Assembly: GCF_900105905.1 (NCBI RefSeq)
Contig: NZ_FNSV01000005.1
Span: forward strand, 6,572,001 to 6,636,000
Source: Rhodococcus koreensis
GTDB taxonomy: Bacteria > Actinomycetota > Actinomycetes > Mycobacteriales > Mycobacteriaceae
Length of the DNA: 64,000 nucleotides
Direction: 5' to 3'
Positions 1 through 7,850 of this stretch are shown piece by piece. The first letter of the stretch is position 1, and each line of letters begins with the position of its first letter. The notes under the pieces are model-generated. The model had not been told where the DNA came from. It was given only the letters and a program-made list of their open reading frames with translations, and did no database searches. The position numbers and the translations under genes were made by a program.

Positions 1-241
1 GGTCGACTCCGTGCGCTCGGCACCACGCCGCCATGGTGTCGAGATTGCCGGCGATGGCCGTCTCGTCGAGCACCATCACCGGGGTGCTGAACGCGGACAG
101 CCTCGGCCGGGTGGCGAGGAACTCGGCCTTGGTATGGCCGTTCGCCGCGGAGGGGAGGGCTTTGTCCACGTCGGACAGGCGCAGCTCGTCGAGCTCCGCC
201 AAGGCACCGGAATCGAGTGCGTCCGTTCCGCTGATCGTCAT
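1..241 (-). CDS. Amino-acid deaminase / alanine racemase N-domain family, N-terminal part (partial)
   Basis: Only the first 80 codons lie in the window; the gene runs off the left edge. Translation on the minus strand starts MTISGTDALDSG and continues through a segment with STPVMVLDE and NLDTMAAWCRAHGVD. This is typical of the N-terminal region of type-III-fold PLP enzymes of the D-serine deaminase / D-threonine aldolase group. The PLP lysine lies beyond the visible part or at its edge. The gene is divergent from a sugar kinase-IclR-RidA operon. That pairing makes sense because PLP lyases of this kind release enamines and imines, which RidA hydrolyses. The family call is reasonable; the substrate cannot be read from this fragment. 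Confidence 0.7.
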   Translation of the reverse strand, partial: MTISGTDALDSGALAELDELRLSDVDKALPSAANGHTKAEFLATRPRLSAFSTPVMVLDETAIAGNLDTMAAWCRAHGVD

Positions 242-305
242 CGTCGATCCTGTCGTTCGGGTTCTGTGGGGCTGGCCGTCATCAGAAGAAGGGCCGTGAA
301 GTGCT

Positions 306-326
306 ACGTTGCGCTGTATGCAACGT
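306..326. promoter_or_regulatory. Candidate IclR operator
   Basis: A perfect 7-bp inverted repeat, ACGTTGC, a 7-nt spacer, then GCAACGT, lies in the divergent promoter region between the deaminase and kinase genes. An IclR-family gene sits in the kinase operon, so this is its likely binding site. The sequence is seen; the assignment is inferred. Confidence 0.55.
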
Positions 327-461
327 TGATTGCGTTTTTGCGTCTCCTATGTCTAGCATTGGCCTGGGTCATCGTCAACGGTCCGATGCGGCATGCATCA
401 CCGCGGCGAGGGCTCTCGAAACCCAATCCCGTGCCGGTCCGAGCAGTCGCAGAGGTAAGAA

Positions 462-1466
462 GTGCAGGAATCGACCCCCACCCCCGAGTCCGGTGTCGCG
501 TGCCTCGGTGAGGCGATGGTGCTGGTGGCCCCGGACTCGACACTCCACCTCGCAGGCGCGGAGGCGAACGTCGCTGCGGGTCTCGCCGCGCTCGGTGTCC
601 CGGCCGCCTGGGTCGGACGACTCGGCGACGACGAGTTCGGCACCCTCATCCGCACCGAACTGCGGGCGCGGGGCGTCGACGTCCGCGCGATCGAGATCGA
701 CCCCGAGCGGCCCACCGGTCACTACTCGAAGACCACCGCCCTCGACGAGCACGGTGAGCCGCGGACCGACAGCCTGTACTCCCGAGCGGGTTCGGCGGCG
801 TCGGCGATGGACCCCGGATTCCTCGACCGGCCGGCGGTCGCGGAACTGTTCGGCCGCGCCGCCGTGGTCCACTGCAGCGGAATCACACCGGCCCTGTCCG
901 ATTCGTGCCTCGCCCTGATGCGGAGACTGCTCCGCGACAGGCCGGGGATCTCCGGTGTCGTCAGCTTCGACGTCAACTGGCGTGAGCAACTGTGGCCGGA
1001 CGGCGATCCGCGGATGGTCGTGGAACTGGCGAATCTCGCCGATCTGGTGCTCGTCGGCGCCGACGAGGCCCTGCGCGTGCTGGGCACCGCGGATCCGCAC
1101 GAGTTGCGGCTGATCCTGCCCGCGCCCGCCACCGTCGTCGTCAAGGACGGCGCGCACCGGGCCCTGGCCGTCGACCGGAGTGGTCGCAGCATCGCCGTTC
1201 CCGCACTCCGCGTGGACGTCATCGAACCCGTCGGCGCGGGCGATGCCTTCGCCGCCGGATATCTCAGTGGTGTGGTGCGCGGCGAGGATCAGGCGCGCTG
1301 CCTGCGCCGCGGGCACATCGGTGCCGCCGCCACCCTGACCGTCGCCGCCGACTCGGCGCCCCCGCCGCCCGCCGCACTGCTCGACGCGATGCTGCGCTGT
1401 TCCGAATCGGACTGGGCGGCAACGAGCGTCACCGCCGACGGCTTCTCTCTCGTGAAAGTGGAGTGA
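462..1466 (+). CDS. PfkB-family sugar kinase (2-keto-3-deoxygluconate kinase-like)
   Basis: A 334-residue ribokinase/PfkB-fold kinase. The N-terminal part has the substrate-side glycine segment (AGAEANVAAGLAALG, then GRLGDDEFG). The C-terminal signature PVGAGDAFAAGYLSG places the catalytic GAGD at residues 258-261. Family knowledge predicts ATP-dependent phosphorylation of a sugar or sugar acid, and overall resemblance is closest to KDG kinases. The GTG start has GAGG six bases upstream. It is followed after 3 nt by the IclR gene and then RidA. The link to an amino-acid deaminase is common in D-amino-acid gene clusters, although the kinase substrate there is not clear. Confidence 0.85.
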   Translation: MQESTPTPESGVACLGEAMVLVAPDSTLHLAGAEANVAAGLAALGVPAAWVGRLGDDEFGTLIRTELRARGVDVRAIEIDPERPTGHYSKTTALDEHGEPRTDSLYSRAGSAASAMDPGFLDRPAVAELFGRAAVVHCSGITPALSDSCLALMRRLLRDRPGISGVVSFDVNWREQLWPDGDPRMVVELANLADLVLVGADEALRVLGTADPHELRLILPAPATVVVKDGAHRALAVDRSGRSIAVPALRVDVIEPVGAGDAFAAGYLSGVVRGEDQARCLRRGHIGAAATLTVAADSAPPPPAALLDAMLRCSESDWAATSVTADGFSLVKVE

Positions 1467-1469
1467 ACG

Positions 1470-2219
1470 ATGAGTCAGAGTGTCTCCCGCGCCCTGCACC
1501 TGCTGGTGCAACTCGGCAACGGCCCCGCCAACCTCGACCAGCTGGCCGAATCGACCGGAGTCCACAAGACCACCGTGCTGCGGCTGCTGCGGACGCTGTC
1601 CGACGAGCGGTTCACGTTCCGCGACAACAGCAACCAGTACCACCTCGGTTCCCGCATCTTCGAACTCGCCGCACAGGCCACCGATCAGCGGGAGGTGCGG
1701 CGCATCGCGTCACCGCACCTCGTCGCGTTCAACCGCGAGTACGGGCGCACCACGCACCTCGCGGCGATGGAGGGCGGCGACGTGGTGTACATCGACAAAC
1801 TCGAATCACACGATCAGATTCGGATGTACTCGCGAATCGGGCTGCGCGCCAATCTCAATTCGACCGCCGTCGCGAAGGTGATTCTCGCCGACCTGCCGGA
1901 TTCGGAACTGCGGACCGTCGTCGACTCGATGGACTTCTCCTCCCGCACCGCCAACACGATCACGACGCCCGAACGCTACCTCGACGAGATCCGTATGGTC
2001 CGAGAGCAGGGCTGGGCGCACGATCAGGAGGAGAACGAGCCGTCCGTCAACTGCATCGGAGTGCCCATTCGTGGCGCGTCCGGTCGCGTCGTCGCCGCCG
2101 TCTCGGTCTCGGTGCCCGACGTCGTTCTCAGCTACGAACGCGTCCTCGACCTGCTCGAACCCCTCCAGGCCGTAGGGGCGCGGATCTCCCGAGACTGCGG
2201 ATACCGCGCCCAGCCCTGA
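1470..2219 (+). CDS. IclR-family transcriptional regulator
   Basis: A 249-residue protein with an N-terminal winged helix-turn-helix (about 1-65, containing STGVHKTTVLRLLRTL) and a C-terminal IclR effector-binding domain (about 75-248; HLAAMEGGDVVYIDKLES and the late GVPIRGASGRVVAAVSVS are typical). It starts 3 nt after the sugar kinase, so the two are cotranscribed. The inverted repeat at 306-326 is its probable operator, which would control both the divergent deaminase and its own operon. The ligand is unknown. Confidence 0.9.
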   Translation: MSQSVSRALHLLVQLGNGPANLDQLAESTGVHKTTVLRLLRTLSDERFTFRDNSNQYHLGSRIFELAAQATDQREVRRIASPHLVAFNREYGRTTHLAAMEGGDVVYIDKLESHDQIRMYSRIGLRANLNSTAVAKVILADLPDSELRTVVDSMDFSSRTANTITTPERYLDEIRMVREQGWAHDQEENEPSVNCIGVPIRGASGRVVAAVSVSVPDVVLSYERVLDLLEPLQAVGARISRDCGYRAQP

Positions 2220-2265
2220 CCGTCCCCCGTCCACCCGAAAAGTAACGACACACAGGAGTATCGAT

Positions 2266-2670
2266 ATGTCCGACACCACCGTCATCCGCACCGAAGGCGC
2301 CCCCGCCCCCGCGCACACGTTCAGCCAGGGCATCAAGAAGGGCAACATGCTCCAGGTGTCGGGGCAGGGCCCGATGGACCCCGTCACGAACAAGTACATC
2401 GCCGAAGGCGACGTGCGCGAGCAGACCCGTCGCACCCTCGAGAACGTCAAGGCGATCCTCGAGGCCGGCGGTGCGAGCGTGGAAGACGTGCTGATGTTCC
2501 GTGTCTACCTCACCACCCGGGACGACTTCGCGGCGATGAACGACGTGTACGGCGAGTTCATCGCGGAGAACGTCCCGAGCGGTCAGCTGCCGTGCCGCAC
2601 CACGGTTTTCGTCGACCTCCCGCACGAGGTCATGCTCGTCGAGATCGACGCGCTGGCCGTGACCGGCTAG
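2266..2670 (+). CDS. RidA family enamine/imine deaminase (YjgF/YER057c/UK114)
   Basis: A 134-residue single-domain protein of the normal RidA length. The C-terminal pattern PCRTTVFVDLPHEVMLVEIDALA carries the conserved arginine (R111) that binds the substrate carboxylate and the conserved E126. RidA proteins are cytosolic trimers that hydrolyse reactive 2-aminoacrylate-type intermediates released by PLP enzymes. AGGAG lies 7 nt before the ATG. It ends the kinase-IclR operon and converges with the RCK protein gene, leaving only 4 bp between the stops. The PLP deaminase at the left edge is the likely source of its substrate. Confidence 0.92.
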   Translation: MSDTTVIRTEGAPAPAHTFSQGIKKGNMLQVSGQGPMDPVTNKYIAEGDVREQTRRTLENVKAILEAGGASVEDVLMFRVYLTTRDDFAAMNDVYGEFIAENVPSGQLPCRTTVFVDLPHEVMLVEIDALAVTG

Positions 2671-2674
2671 GTCG

Positions 2675-4015
2675 CTACGCGGTGACGAGGTGGCGGCAGC
2701 TCATCCGCGGCGACACGGGCAGCTCCGTGAAGACAGGCTCGGACGTGTCCGCCGTCGCCACCTCCAGGTAGAGGTGGCTGCCGTCCGCCACGACGCCCTG
2801 CGGATGCAGGCCGATCAGCTCGGCCACCACGTACGTGGCGCTGAGGCTGGTGACGTCGCGGATGATCCCGAGCCGCAGCAGCGACCTCGTCTCCGCGATG
2901 GCCTCCTGCTCACCGGCCCGCAGGACCAGTCGCAGTCCGGGGGACAGGGCCTGCGCTGCCACGGACACGGCGATGTTGTCGAGGTCGTCGGAGCCGACCG
3001 CGGCCAGCGCCAGCGCGCGGCGCACACCCAGCCGTTCGAGGAGTTCGCGGTCGCCACCGTGCCCCACGACCGTCGGGATGTTCATCGACCGCACGAGTCG
3101 GAGGTTCTTGGCGTGGGGGTCGCGCTCGACCCCCACCACCGCGACGCCGAGCGCCTGAAGTTCCCGGCACAACCGGAGGCCGACCTGGCCGAGACCCACG
3201 ACGATGACGTGGCCCGACCGGGGCAGGACCCGGCTGCCCACCAGGCCGACGAGCCGGGGGCCGAGCAGGCGCTCGATGATTCCGGCGGTGAACATGGCGG
3301 TGAACACCACGGTGAAGAGCATCGCCACCGACGCGAACACGGCGTAGGCGGGGCTGCCGTGGGTGTCGGCTCCCGGGCCCACGGTGGTCACCACGCGGAC
3401 CGCTTCGTTGAACGCGTCGAGCGGCGCCACGTGCTGACCGAGGATCAGCCACAGCCAGTCGGCGAACAGGACGGCGAGGAGTCCGGCGAGCCCACCGAGC
3501 AGGATGCGCGTACCGATGTCGTGCGACCGCAGCAGACCCGTCGCGCCGGTCGCCACCGTGCGCCACCAGTTCCGCCGGGGCAGGTCGACGTGCGCAGCCT
3601 CGGGGTGGCCGTCGATCGTCCGGACCGTCAGCATGTGCTCGCCCGCGTGCCGGGCCGCGACGAGTTCGGGGTCCAGGCACGGACCGGCGAGCGTCGGCGC
3701 TGCGAGGTCTGCCGGTGACGTCACCGTGCACTGCGGGAGCAGGTGGGACAGCTGGTCCGCGACCGTGCGGTCGAAGATCGTCACCACCAACGGAATCGAC
3801 GCCGAGATGTGCGCGGCGGCCAGCGCGTACCGCAGAGCGACGACGTCGTCGCGCACCAGGATCGCCATCCCGCGCGGTTCGTCCGCCATCGCCAGGCGCA
3901 GTTCGTCGTCGTCGGGGGCGACGAGATGGCGGACGTCGAAGTCCCTTTCGCGAAGGGATGCACAGACCCGTCGGGCCACGGTGGTTTCGCCGATGACGAG
4001 ATATGAGTCGTTCAC
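2675..4015 (-). CDS. Two-RCK-domain ion-channel-like membrane protein (TrkA-N / pore-loop)
   Basis: 446 residues. An N-terminal Rossmann-like TrkA-N domain (starting near YLVIGE at residue 5) comes first. It is followed by a transmembrane helix (about 172-193), a pore-loop segment ending TTVGPGAD (residues 210-217) and a second long helix. A second RCK/TrkA-N domain begins at HVIVVGLGQVG (from residue 269). The order RCK-TM-pore-TM-RCK resembles prokaryotic K+ channels with nucleotide-gated tails. The usual TVGYGD selectivity filter reads TVGPGAD, so K+ selectivity is doubtful. It stands alone, facing away from the oxidoreductase pseudogene. Confidence 0.8.
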   Translation of the reverse strand: MNDSYLVIGETTVARRVCASLRERDFDVRHLVAPDDDELRLAMADEPRGMAILVRDDVVALRYALAAAHISASIPLVVTIFDRTVADQLSHLLPQCTVTSPADLAAPTLAGPCLDPELVAARHAGEHMLTVRTIDGHPEAAHVDLPRRNWWRTVATGATGLLRSHDIGTRILLGGLAGLLAVLFADWLWLILGQHVAPLDAFNEAVRVVTTVGPGADTHGSPAYAVFASVAMLFTVVFTAMFTAGIIERLLGPRLVGLVGSRVLPRSGHVIVVGLGQVGLRLCRELQALGVAVVGVERDPHAKNLRLVRSMNIPTVVGHGGDRELLERLGVRRALALAAVGSDDLDNIAVSVAAQALSPGLRLVLRAGEQEAIAETRSLLRLGIIRDVTSLSATYVVAELIGLHPQGVVADGSHLYLEVATADTSEPVFTELPVSPRMSCRHLVTA

Positions 4016-4254
4016 GTGTGGTCCTTCCGGCTCGGGATCACGAGAGCGTACCCGAGAAAAACCACAGATCCCACACGAGAACGTCTACCAACGAGTAGCC
4101 GGAACACGTTATCGGCCAATGAGTTTGCGATACATCCACCCTACTCGTCGGTAGGAGCGCCCTGGATCGCCAGACGAGTCCGATCACACCGATCCGGACG
4201 AGGCCGCCGAGGGCCGCCGGGAACACCGCCTCGGCGACCGTGGTTGGGTGAGAC

Positions 4255-4697
4255 ATGACCCTCGATGCGAATGACGACCGGCGTCCACTTCTCGACCTCG
4301 TCGCCACACACAACCGGGCCGTCCTCGCGACGGTCAAACGCGACGGACGCCCCCAATTGTCGAACGTGATCTATGCCTGGGATCCCGACACGCAGACGGC
4401 GCGGGTGTCGGTGACGGCGGATCGGGCCAAGACGCCGCGCGCGACCCCCGGGTGTCGCTGCACGTCAGCGCGACCGACTTCTGGAGTTACGCGGTGGTGG
4501 AGGGCGACGCGGAACTGAGCGCGGTGGTGACGGACCCGCACGACGCGGCGGCGGACGAACTCGTCGAGGTGTTCCGGCAGGCAGCGGGGAAAGAGCACGA
4601 CGACTGGGAAGATTTCCGCCGCGCAATGGTGTCCGAGCGCAGGCAGGTGCTCCGGGTCCGCGCGACGAATGTGTACGGCATGGCCCAGCTGCCCTGA
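4255..4697 (+). pseudogene. PPOX-class F420/FMN-dependent oxidoreductase, frameshifted
   Basis: Two overlapping reading frames together make one PPOX-family protein. Frame 1 (from ATG 4255) gives the N-terminal half, including NRAVLATVKRDGRPQLSNVI and VTADRAKT. After about 4434 the homology moves to another frame, which reads ARDPRVSLHVSATDFWSYAV and continues to the stop at 4697. Family members normally read AKTRNxxRDPRV across this point. The missing stretch fits loss of 7 nt between two ACGC repeats. Without the shift the protein would be about 149 residues and would bind F420 or FMN. It may be a true pseudogene or an assembly error. Confidence 0.8.
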
Positions 4698-4801
4698 GTG
4701 CGCGGAACGTAGCTGTGGCAGCGGATCGGAGGCGGTGGGACGATTGAGTCGTGCGCAAGAGGCGGTGGCCGGCGGCACCACCGCCTGCCACGGAGGGAAT
4801 C

Positions 4802-5233
4802 GTGGTCCACGGGCCGGTCGAGCTCGTGACGAGCCGCGATGTGAGCCTGCGTCTGTCGGAGGTCGTCGCCCACCCGAAGGGCATGCTGCTGCGCATCGAG
4901 CTGACGGCGAGAGGCAGATCCGCTGATCTTGCGCGTCACGAGACGCGTCCGCTCGACGATCCCGACGACCCCTCGGCGCGCTGGTCGTATCTCGCGGTGA
5001 ACGTCCGGGTCGACGACCTCGAGGGAGTCGCCGACGCCCGGCACCCGCATTCGACGTCGACGACCGCGGCCGCGGACGCGTCCGAATATCACTCCGCGCC
5101 GCACTACTGGATCAGCGACTACCCGGAATCGGGAACCATCACGCTGACCGCGGGGTGGAAGGAGATCGGGCTGCTGCCGAGGACCCGGACGATCACACTC
5201 GGCCCCAATCCGAGTATGCGGCCCACCCGGTAG
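4802..5233 (+). CDS. Conserved hypothetical protein
   Basis: 143 residues from the GTG at 4802, which has GGAGGG a few bases upstream. An in-frame GTG at 4751 would add 17 residues rich in Arg and Pro, but it lacks a well-placed ribosome site. The protein looks soluble and beta-rich, with an Ile/Val-rich N-terminal strand region (VVHGPVELVTSRDVSLRLSEVV) and a C-terminal GTITLTAGWKEIGL segment. No enzyme motif, signal peptide or membrane helix is visible. I do not recognise the family. Its stop codon abuts a 15-nt tandem repeat and a strong hairpin. Confidence 0.65.
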   Translation: MVHGPVELVTSRDVSLRLSEVVAHPKGMLLRIELTARGRSADLARHETRPLDDPDDPSARWSYLAVNVRVDDLEGVADARHPHSTSTTAAADASEYHSAPHYWISDYPESGTITLTAGWKEIGLLPRTRTITLGPNPSMRPTR

Positions 5234-5236
5234 CAC

Positions 5237-5281
5237 TACGGCCGGTAGAAATACGGCCGGTAGAAATACGGCCGGTAGAAA
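5237..5281. repeat. 15-nt tandem repeat, three copies
   Basis: The unit TACGGCCGGTAGAAA is repeated three times without mismatch and followed by a fourth partial TACG. It begins just after the stop of the upstream gene, and the unit contains a CCGGTAG like that gene's own end, which suggests local duplication by slippage. Confidence 0.9.
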
Positions 5282-5283
5282 TA

Positions 5284-5328
5284 CGAAGGTGCCCTTCGGC
5301 GCCGTGGGAGCGTCGAAGGGCACCTTCG
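5284..5328. terminator. Bidirectional hairpin terminator
   Basis: A perfect 15-bp inverted repeat: CGAAGGTGCCCTTCG at 5284-5298 and its complement at 5314-5328, with a 15-nt loop. Each arm is itself a small palindrome (CGAAGG-TGC-CCTTCG), so alternative paired hairpins are possible. It lies between convergent genes. Confidence 0.8.
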
Positions 5329-5347
5329 CCCTGTGAGGAAACGCAGA

Positions 5348-5578
5348 TCAGGGCAGCGGAACCCAGGTGCCGAAGAACCAGAATCCGTGCGGGCTCGGCG
5401 CCGGTGCCTGCTGCTGCGGAGCGTGCTGCTGCTGCGGCTGGGGCTGCGGTGCCTGCTGCTGCTGGGCGGGGGCGGGGTTGTGGCCCACCGGGTCGGCGCT
5501 GGCAACGCCGGCTCCGATGCCGAGGGCTGCGAGGGCGATACCACCGGTTGCGACGGCCTTGGTCACGACGGACTTCAT
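5348..5578 (-). CDS. Small secreted Pro/Gln-rich protein
   Basis: 76 residues. A Sec-type signal peptide (MKS..., hydrophobic GGIALAALGIGAGVA, cleavage expected after ASA at about residue 28) precedes a short low-complexity mature chain. That chain is dominated by Pro, Gln and Ala (APAQQQQAPQPQPQQQ) and ends with an aromatic GFWFFGTWVPLP tail. The start has a good ribosome site (AGGAGGAACCGC). Such small exported proteins are common in mycolata; no function can be inferred. It converges on the hairpin at 5284-5328. Confidence 0.75.
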   Translation of the reverse strand: MKSVVTKAVATGGIALAALGIGAGVASADPVGHNPAPAQQQQAPQPQPQQQHAPQQQAPAPSPHGFWFFGTWVPLP

Positions 5579-5688
5579 GCGGTTCCTCCTGGAACGTATC
5601 GGATGCGGTGTCAGAACTTCCTGACACAGATCAGATTGCTCCCCGTCCCTGCCACAACTCTTCGCTCAGCCTGGCAATCTCCTGCACG

Positions 5689-6444
5689 TCAGCGAGGCTG
5701 CTCCGCCAGCTTGGCGGCGATCACCCCGTTGAGTCGCTGCAGACCGCTCGGCGTGATCCCGTGGATCTGGCCCTCGATGCTGCGCACGACATGGGTGTCG
5801 CTGAGGACCTTCTCGCTGGACTGGATCAGAACCGTTCCGGCGCCGGTGAAGTCGAACTGCCGCTCCTCCCCGGAGTTGATGCCCATCATGTGGGCGCCCG
5901 CCGCGAGGAAGTTGCTGATCCATCCCTGGTCGTAATGGTGGCTCGGGGACGGGCAGTCGGCCCACCCGACGAGCGCCTCGGGGTCGATCCGCAGCGGCGG
6001 TTCCGAGAACATTACCGGACCGTTGGACGACGCCAGGAACTTCCCGGTCCCGATGAGGGTCAGGAATCCCGGCACGATGGACTGGTTCAGCGACAGACCC
6101 GGTTCGAACGCAAGGAGATTCGATGCCCGGATCGTGAGGTTTCCGTCGTCGAGGTCGTACGAGTTGATGTCGTATCCACGGTCGCCGATGATCAGTTTCC
6201 CGAATCCTTCGGCCACCGCGTAGTCGCCCATGTACAGCGGCGCCGAGAACTGGTTGGCGACCATGTGCAGTGCGGCGCCGTGCAATCCGTGGGTCAGCGC
6301 CTGGAACTGCATCTGGCCGTAGTACGCGATCATCGCACCCTTGCGGATGAACCAGGGCGCGGTGAGGTCGATGCAGAACGCGTAGCTGTTGTCGGGAATG
6401 TTGTCACTGGCGCCCAGCGTCGACGGATTGTGGATGGCGGTCAC
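5689..6444 (-). CDS. AIM24 family protein, copy 1
   Basis: 251 residues of the AIM24 (DUF124) beta-fold family, with the characteristic alternation of short beta strands (AMIAYYGQMQFQ, GYDINSYDL, GNLTIRASNLLAFEPGLS, IDPEALVGW). Translation starts at a GTG overlapping the previous gene's stop by 4 nt (GTGA), so it is translationally coupled to the second AIM24 gene. It is the last of three adjacent AIM24 genes. In bacteria the biochemical role is unknown; the mitochondrial relative affects inner-membrane organisation. Neighbouring TerC/TerD genes suggest a part in a Ter-type stress response. Confidence 0.88.
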   Translation of the reverse strand: MTAIHNPSTLGASDNIPDNSYAFCIDLTAPWFIRKGAMIAYYGQMQFQALTHGLHGAALHMVANQFSAPLYMGDYAVAEGFGKLIIGDRGYDINSYDLDDGNLTIRASNLLAFEPGLSLNQSIVPGFLTLIGTGKFLASSNGPVMFSEPPLRIDPEALVGWADCPSPSHHYDQGWISNFLAAGAHMMGINSGEERQFDFTGAGTVLIQSSEKVLSDTHVVRSIEGQIHGITPSGLQRLNGVIAAKLAEQPR

Positions 6445-7151
6445 AGTTTCTCCTCCGAGGCCTGAACGTAGACGATTCCCTGACCGGTGCACTGCAGTTG
6501 CATCGCTTCCCCGACGCCGCGGCCCATGGCCTCGCGCCAGCCGACGGCGGATTTCAGTTCCACCTGGACGCTCCCGTACGTGCCGACGAACGCGTCGGGG
6601 TCGACGAACACCGGATTCGGTCCGCCTACCGGGAGTTCGATGAAGCCGCCGTGCGCGAGCAGGACCGCCGACCCGTACCCGGACAGCTGCGTCGTGAACA
6701 TTCCGGTGCCGGACAGGGCTCCTGCCGCCGCGCCGCGCAGCGCGCCGAGCATGCCGCGCCCGCCGCCACCGCCGCCCTGACTCACCACCGAGACCACTGA
6801 ACTCTGCAGTCCCGCGTTGTGGGCGAGGAGCCGGGACGCCTCGACGCACAGGGTGCCGCCCTGCGACATGTCGACGACGTGCACCTCGAGCCCGGCGTGG
6901 CCGTAGTGCACCTCGCCCTGCCCCTGCGCCAGCATCGTGCGTTCGTGCTCGCCCTGCATCATGCGTCCGGCCATCCGGGTGAATCCACCCATGCCCGCCA
7001 TCGACTGGGAACCGGGCACCTGGTGCGGAGAGAACTGGACCTGACCGGTGTAGAACAGCATCGCGCCGGTGCGGGCCACCACACCGCCTGCGGCGCCGAC
7101 GTCGACCTTGACGACCTTCGAGTTCACTTTCGAGAAGACCATGGGGCTCAC
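6441..7151 (-). CDS. AIM24 family protein, copy 2
   Basis: 236 residues from the GTG at 7151, which overlaps the stop of the first AIM24 gene by 4 nt. An ATG 9 nt further in (MVFSKVNS) is an alternative. It has the family's strand pattern (GAMLFYTGQVQF, GTLCVEASRLLAHNAGL, VFVDPDAFVGTYGSVQVEL) and a glycine-rich loop (SQGGGGGGRGMLGAL) shortly before the GTGMFTTQLSGYG strand. About 40% of positions appear shared by eye with copy 3. Coupled by overlap to genes on both sides, so the three are made together. Confidence 0.88.
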   Translation of the reverse strand: MSPMVFSKVNSKVVKVDVGAAGGVVARTGAMLFYTGQVQFSPHQVPGSQSMAGMGGFTRMAGRMMQGEHERTMLAQGQGEVHYGHAGLEVHVVDMSQGGTLCVEASRLLAHNAGLQSSVVSVVSQGGGGGGRGMLGALRGAAAGALSGTGMFTTQLSGYGSAVLLAHGGFIELPVGGPNPVFVDPDAFVGTYGSVQVELKSAVGWREAMGRGVGEAMQLQCTGQGIVYVQASEEKL

Positions 7152-7771
7152 CGCTCTGCCGGTTGGATGGAGACGACGCCGTGACCGTCCCACTTGAGGG
7201 AAAAGGCCTCACCGTTGCCCTGGCCGACGGCGTTGCGCCACGACACGTCGGTCACGAACGACTGCGTCACCTGCCCGCGCGCCGAGACGAACGCGTCGGG
7301 ATCGACTACGAGGGGGTACTGCGGCGACACCTCGAGGTGGATGAGCGGTCCGCCCGCCGACAGCAGGGCCACCTGACCCTGACCGGAGACGGTCGTGGTG
7401 AACAGGCCCTGACCGCCGACCCCGCCGCGCAGTCCGGTGAACGTGACGTTGGTGTTCAGGTTGCCGCTCAGCGCGAGAAGTTGCTGCGATTCGACCTGCA
7501 GAGTCTCGTTCGCCAGGTCGACGACCGAGACGTACTGTCCGCCCACGGCGAGATACACGACACCGTGGCCGGAGCACTCCATCAGCGACAGCGCCTCGCC
7601 TGTGGCACGCCGCTTCATCCCGGCGAGGACACCGTCGCCGCCACCGAAGCCTGCCGACTTGAAACTGACATTGCCCTCGTAGGCGATCATCGAACCCTGA
7701 ATCGCCCGGATGGTGGTTCCGGCGAGCTGCGCCTCCACCACCTTCTTCGACTTGCCGAGCAGCCGCCCCAT
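7148..7771 (-). CDS. AIM24 family protein, copy 3 (first in operon)
   Basis: 207 residues from ATG 7771 (MGRLLGKSKKVVEAQ), which has GAAAGGG upstream. The reading frame stays open further upstream, but that stretch has Arg/Pro-rich, shadow-like composition and crosses the hairpin at 7791-7829, so the shorter start is preferred. AIM24 strands are clear: GSMIAYEGNVSF, ETLQVESQQLLALSGNL, GQGLFTTTVSGQGQVALL, LVVDPDAFVSARGQVTQSF. No signal peptide or membrane helix is seen, so it is probably cytosolic or peripheral. It lies directly downstream of the TerC gene on the same strand. Confidence 0.88.
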   Translation of the reverse strand: MGRLLGKSKKVVEAQLAGTTIRAIQGSMIAYEGNVSFKSAGFGGGDGVLAGMKRRATGEALSLMECSGHGVVYLAVGGQYVSVVDLANETLQVESQQLLALSGNLNTNVTFTGLRGGVGGQGLFTTTVSGQGQVALLSAGGPLIHLEVSPQYPLVVDPDAFVSARGQVTQSFVTDVSWRNAVGQGNGEAFSLKWDGHGVVSIQPAER

Positions 7772-7790
7772 GGTGCCCTTTCCAGTGTCG

Positions 7791-7829
7791 AGCGGCAGTG
7801 CCCGTGACCGAGTCACGTGCACTGCCGCT
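7791..7829. terminator. Strong hairpin between terC-like gene and AIM24 operon
   Basis: An 11-bp outer stem (AGCGGCAGTGC at 7791-7801 with its complement at 7819-7829) encloses a 6-bp inner stem (CGTGAC/GTCACG) across one mismatch and a 3-nt loop, giving nearly 17 paired bases. It lies after the DUF475 gene stop and just before the AIM24 start. It could terminate the former or act in the leader of the latter. Confidence 0.75.
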
Positions 7830-7850
7830 GGATGTGAGTACAGGCAGAAC

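Noticed and set aside
5236..5544. Minus-strand frame ending in repeated YFYRP units
   Set aside because: The repeats arise from the 15-nt tandem DNA repeat, and the rest is an out-of-frame shadow of the secreted protein gene.
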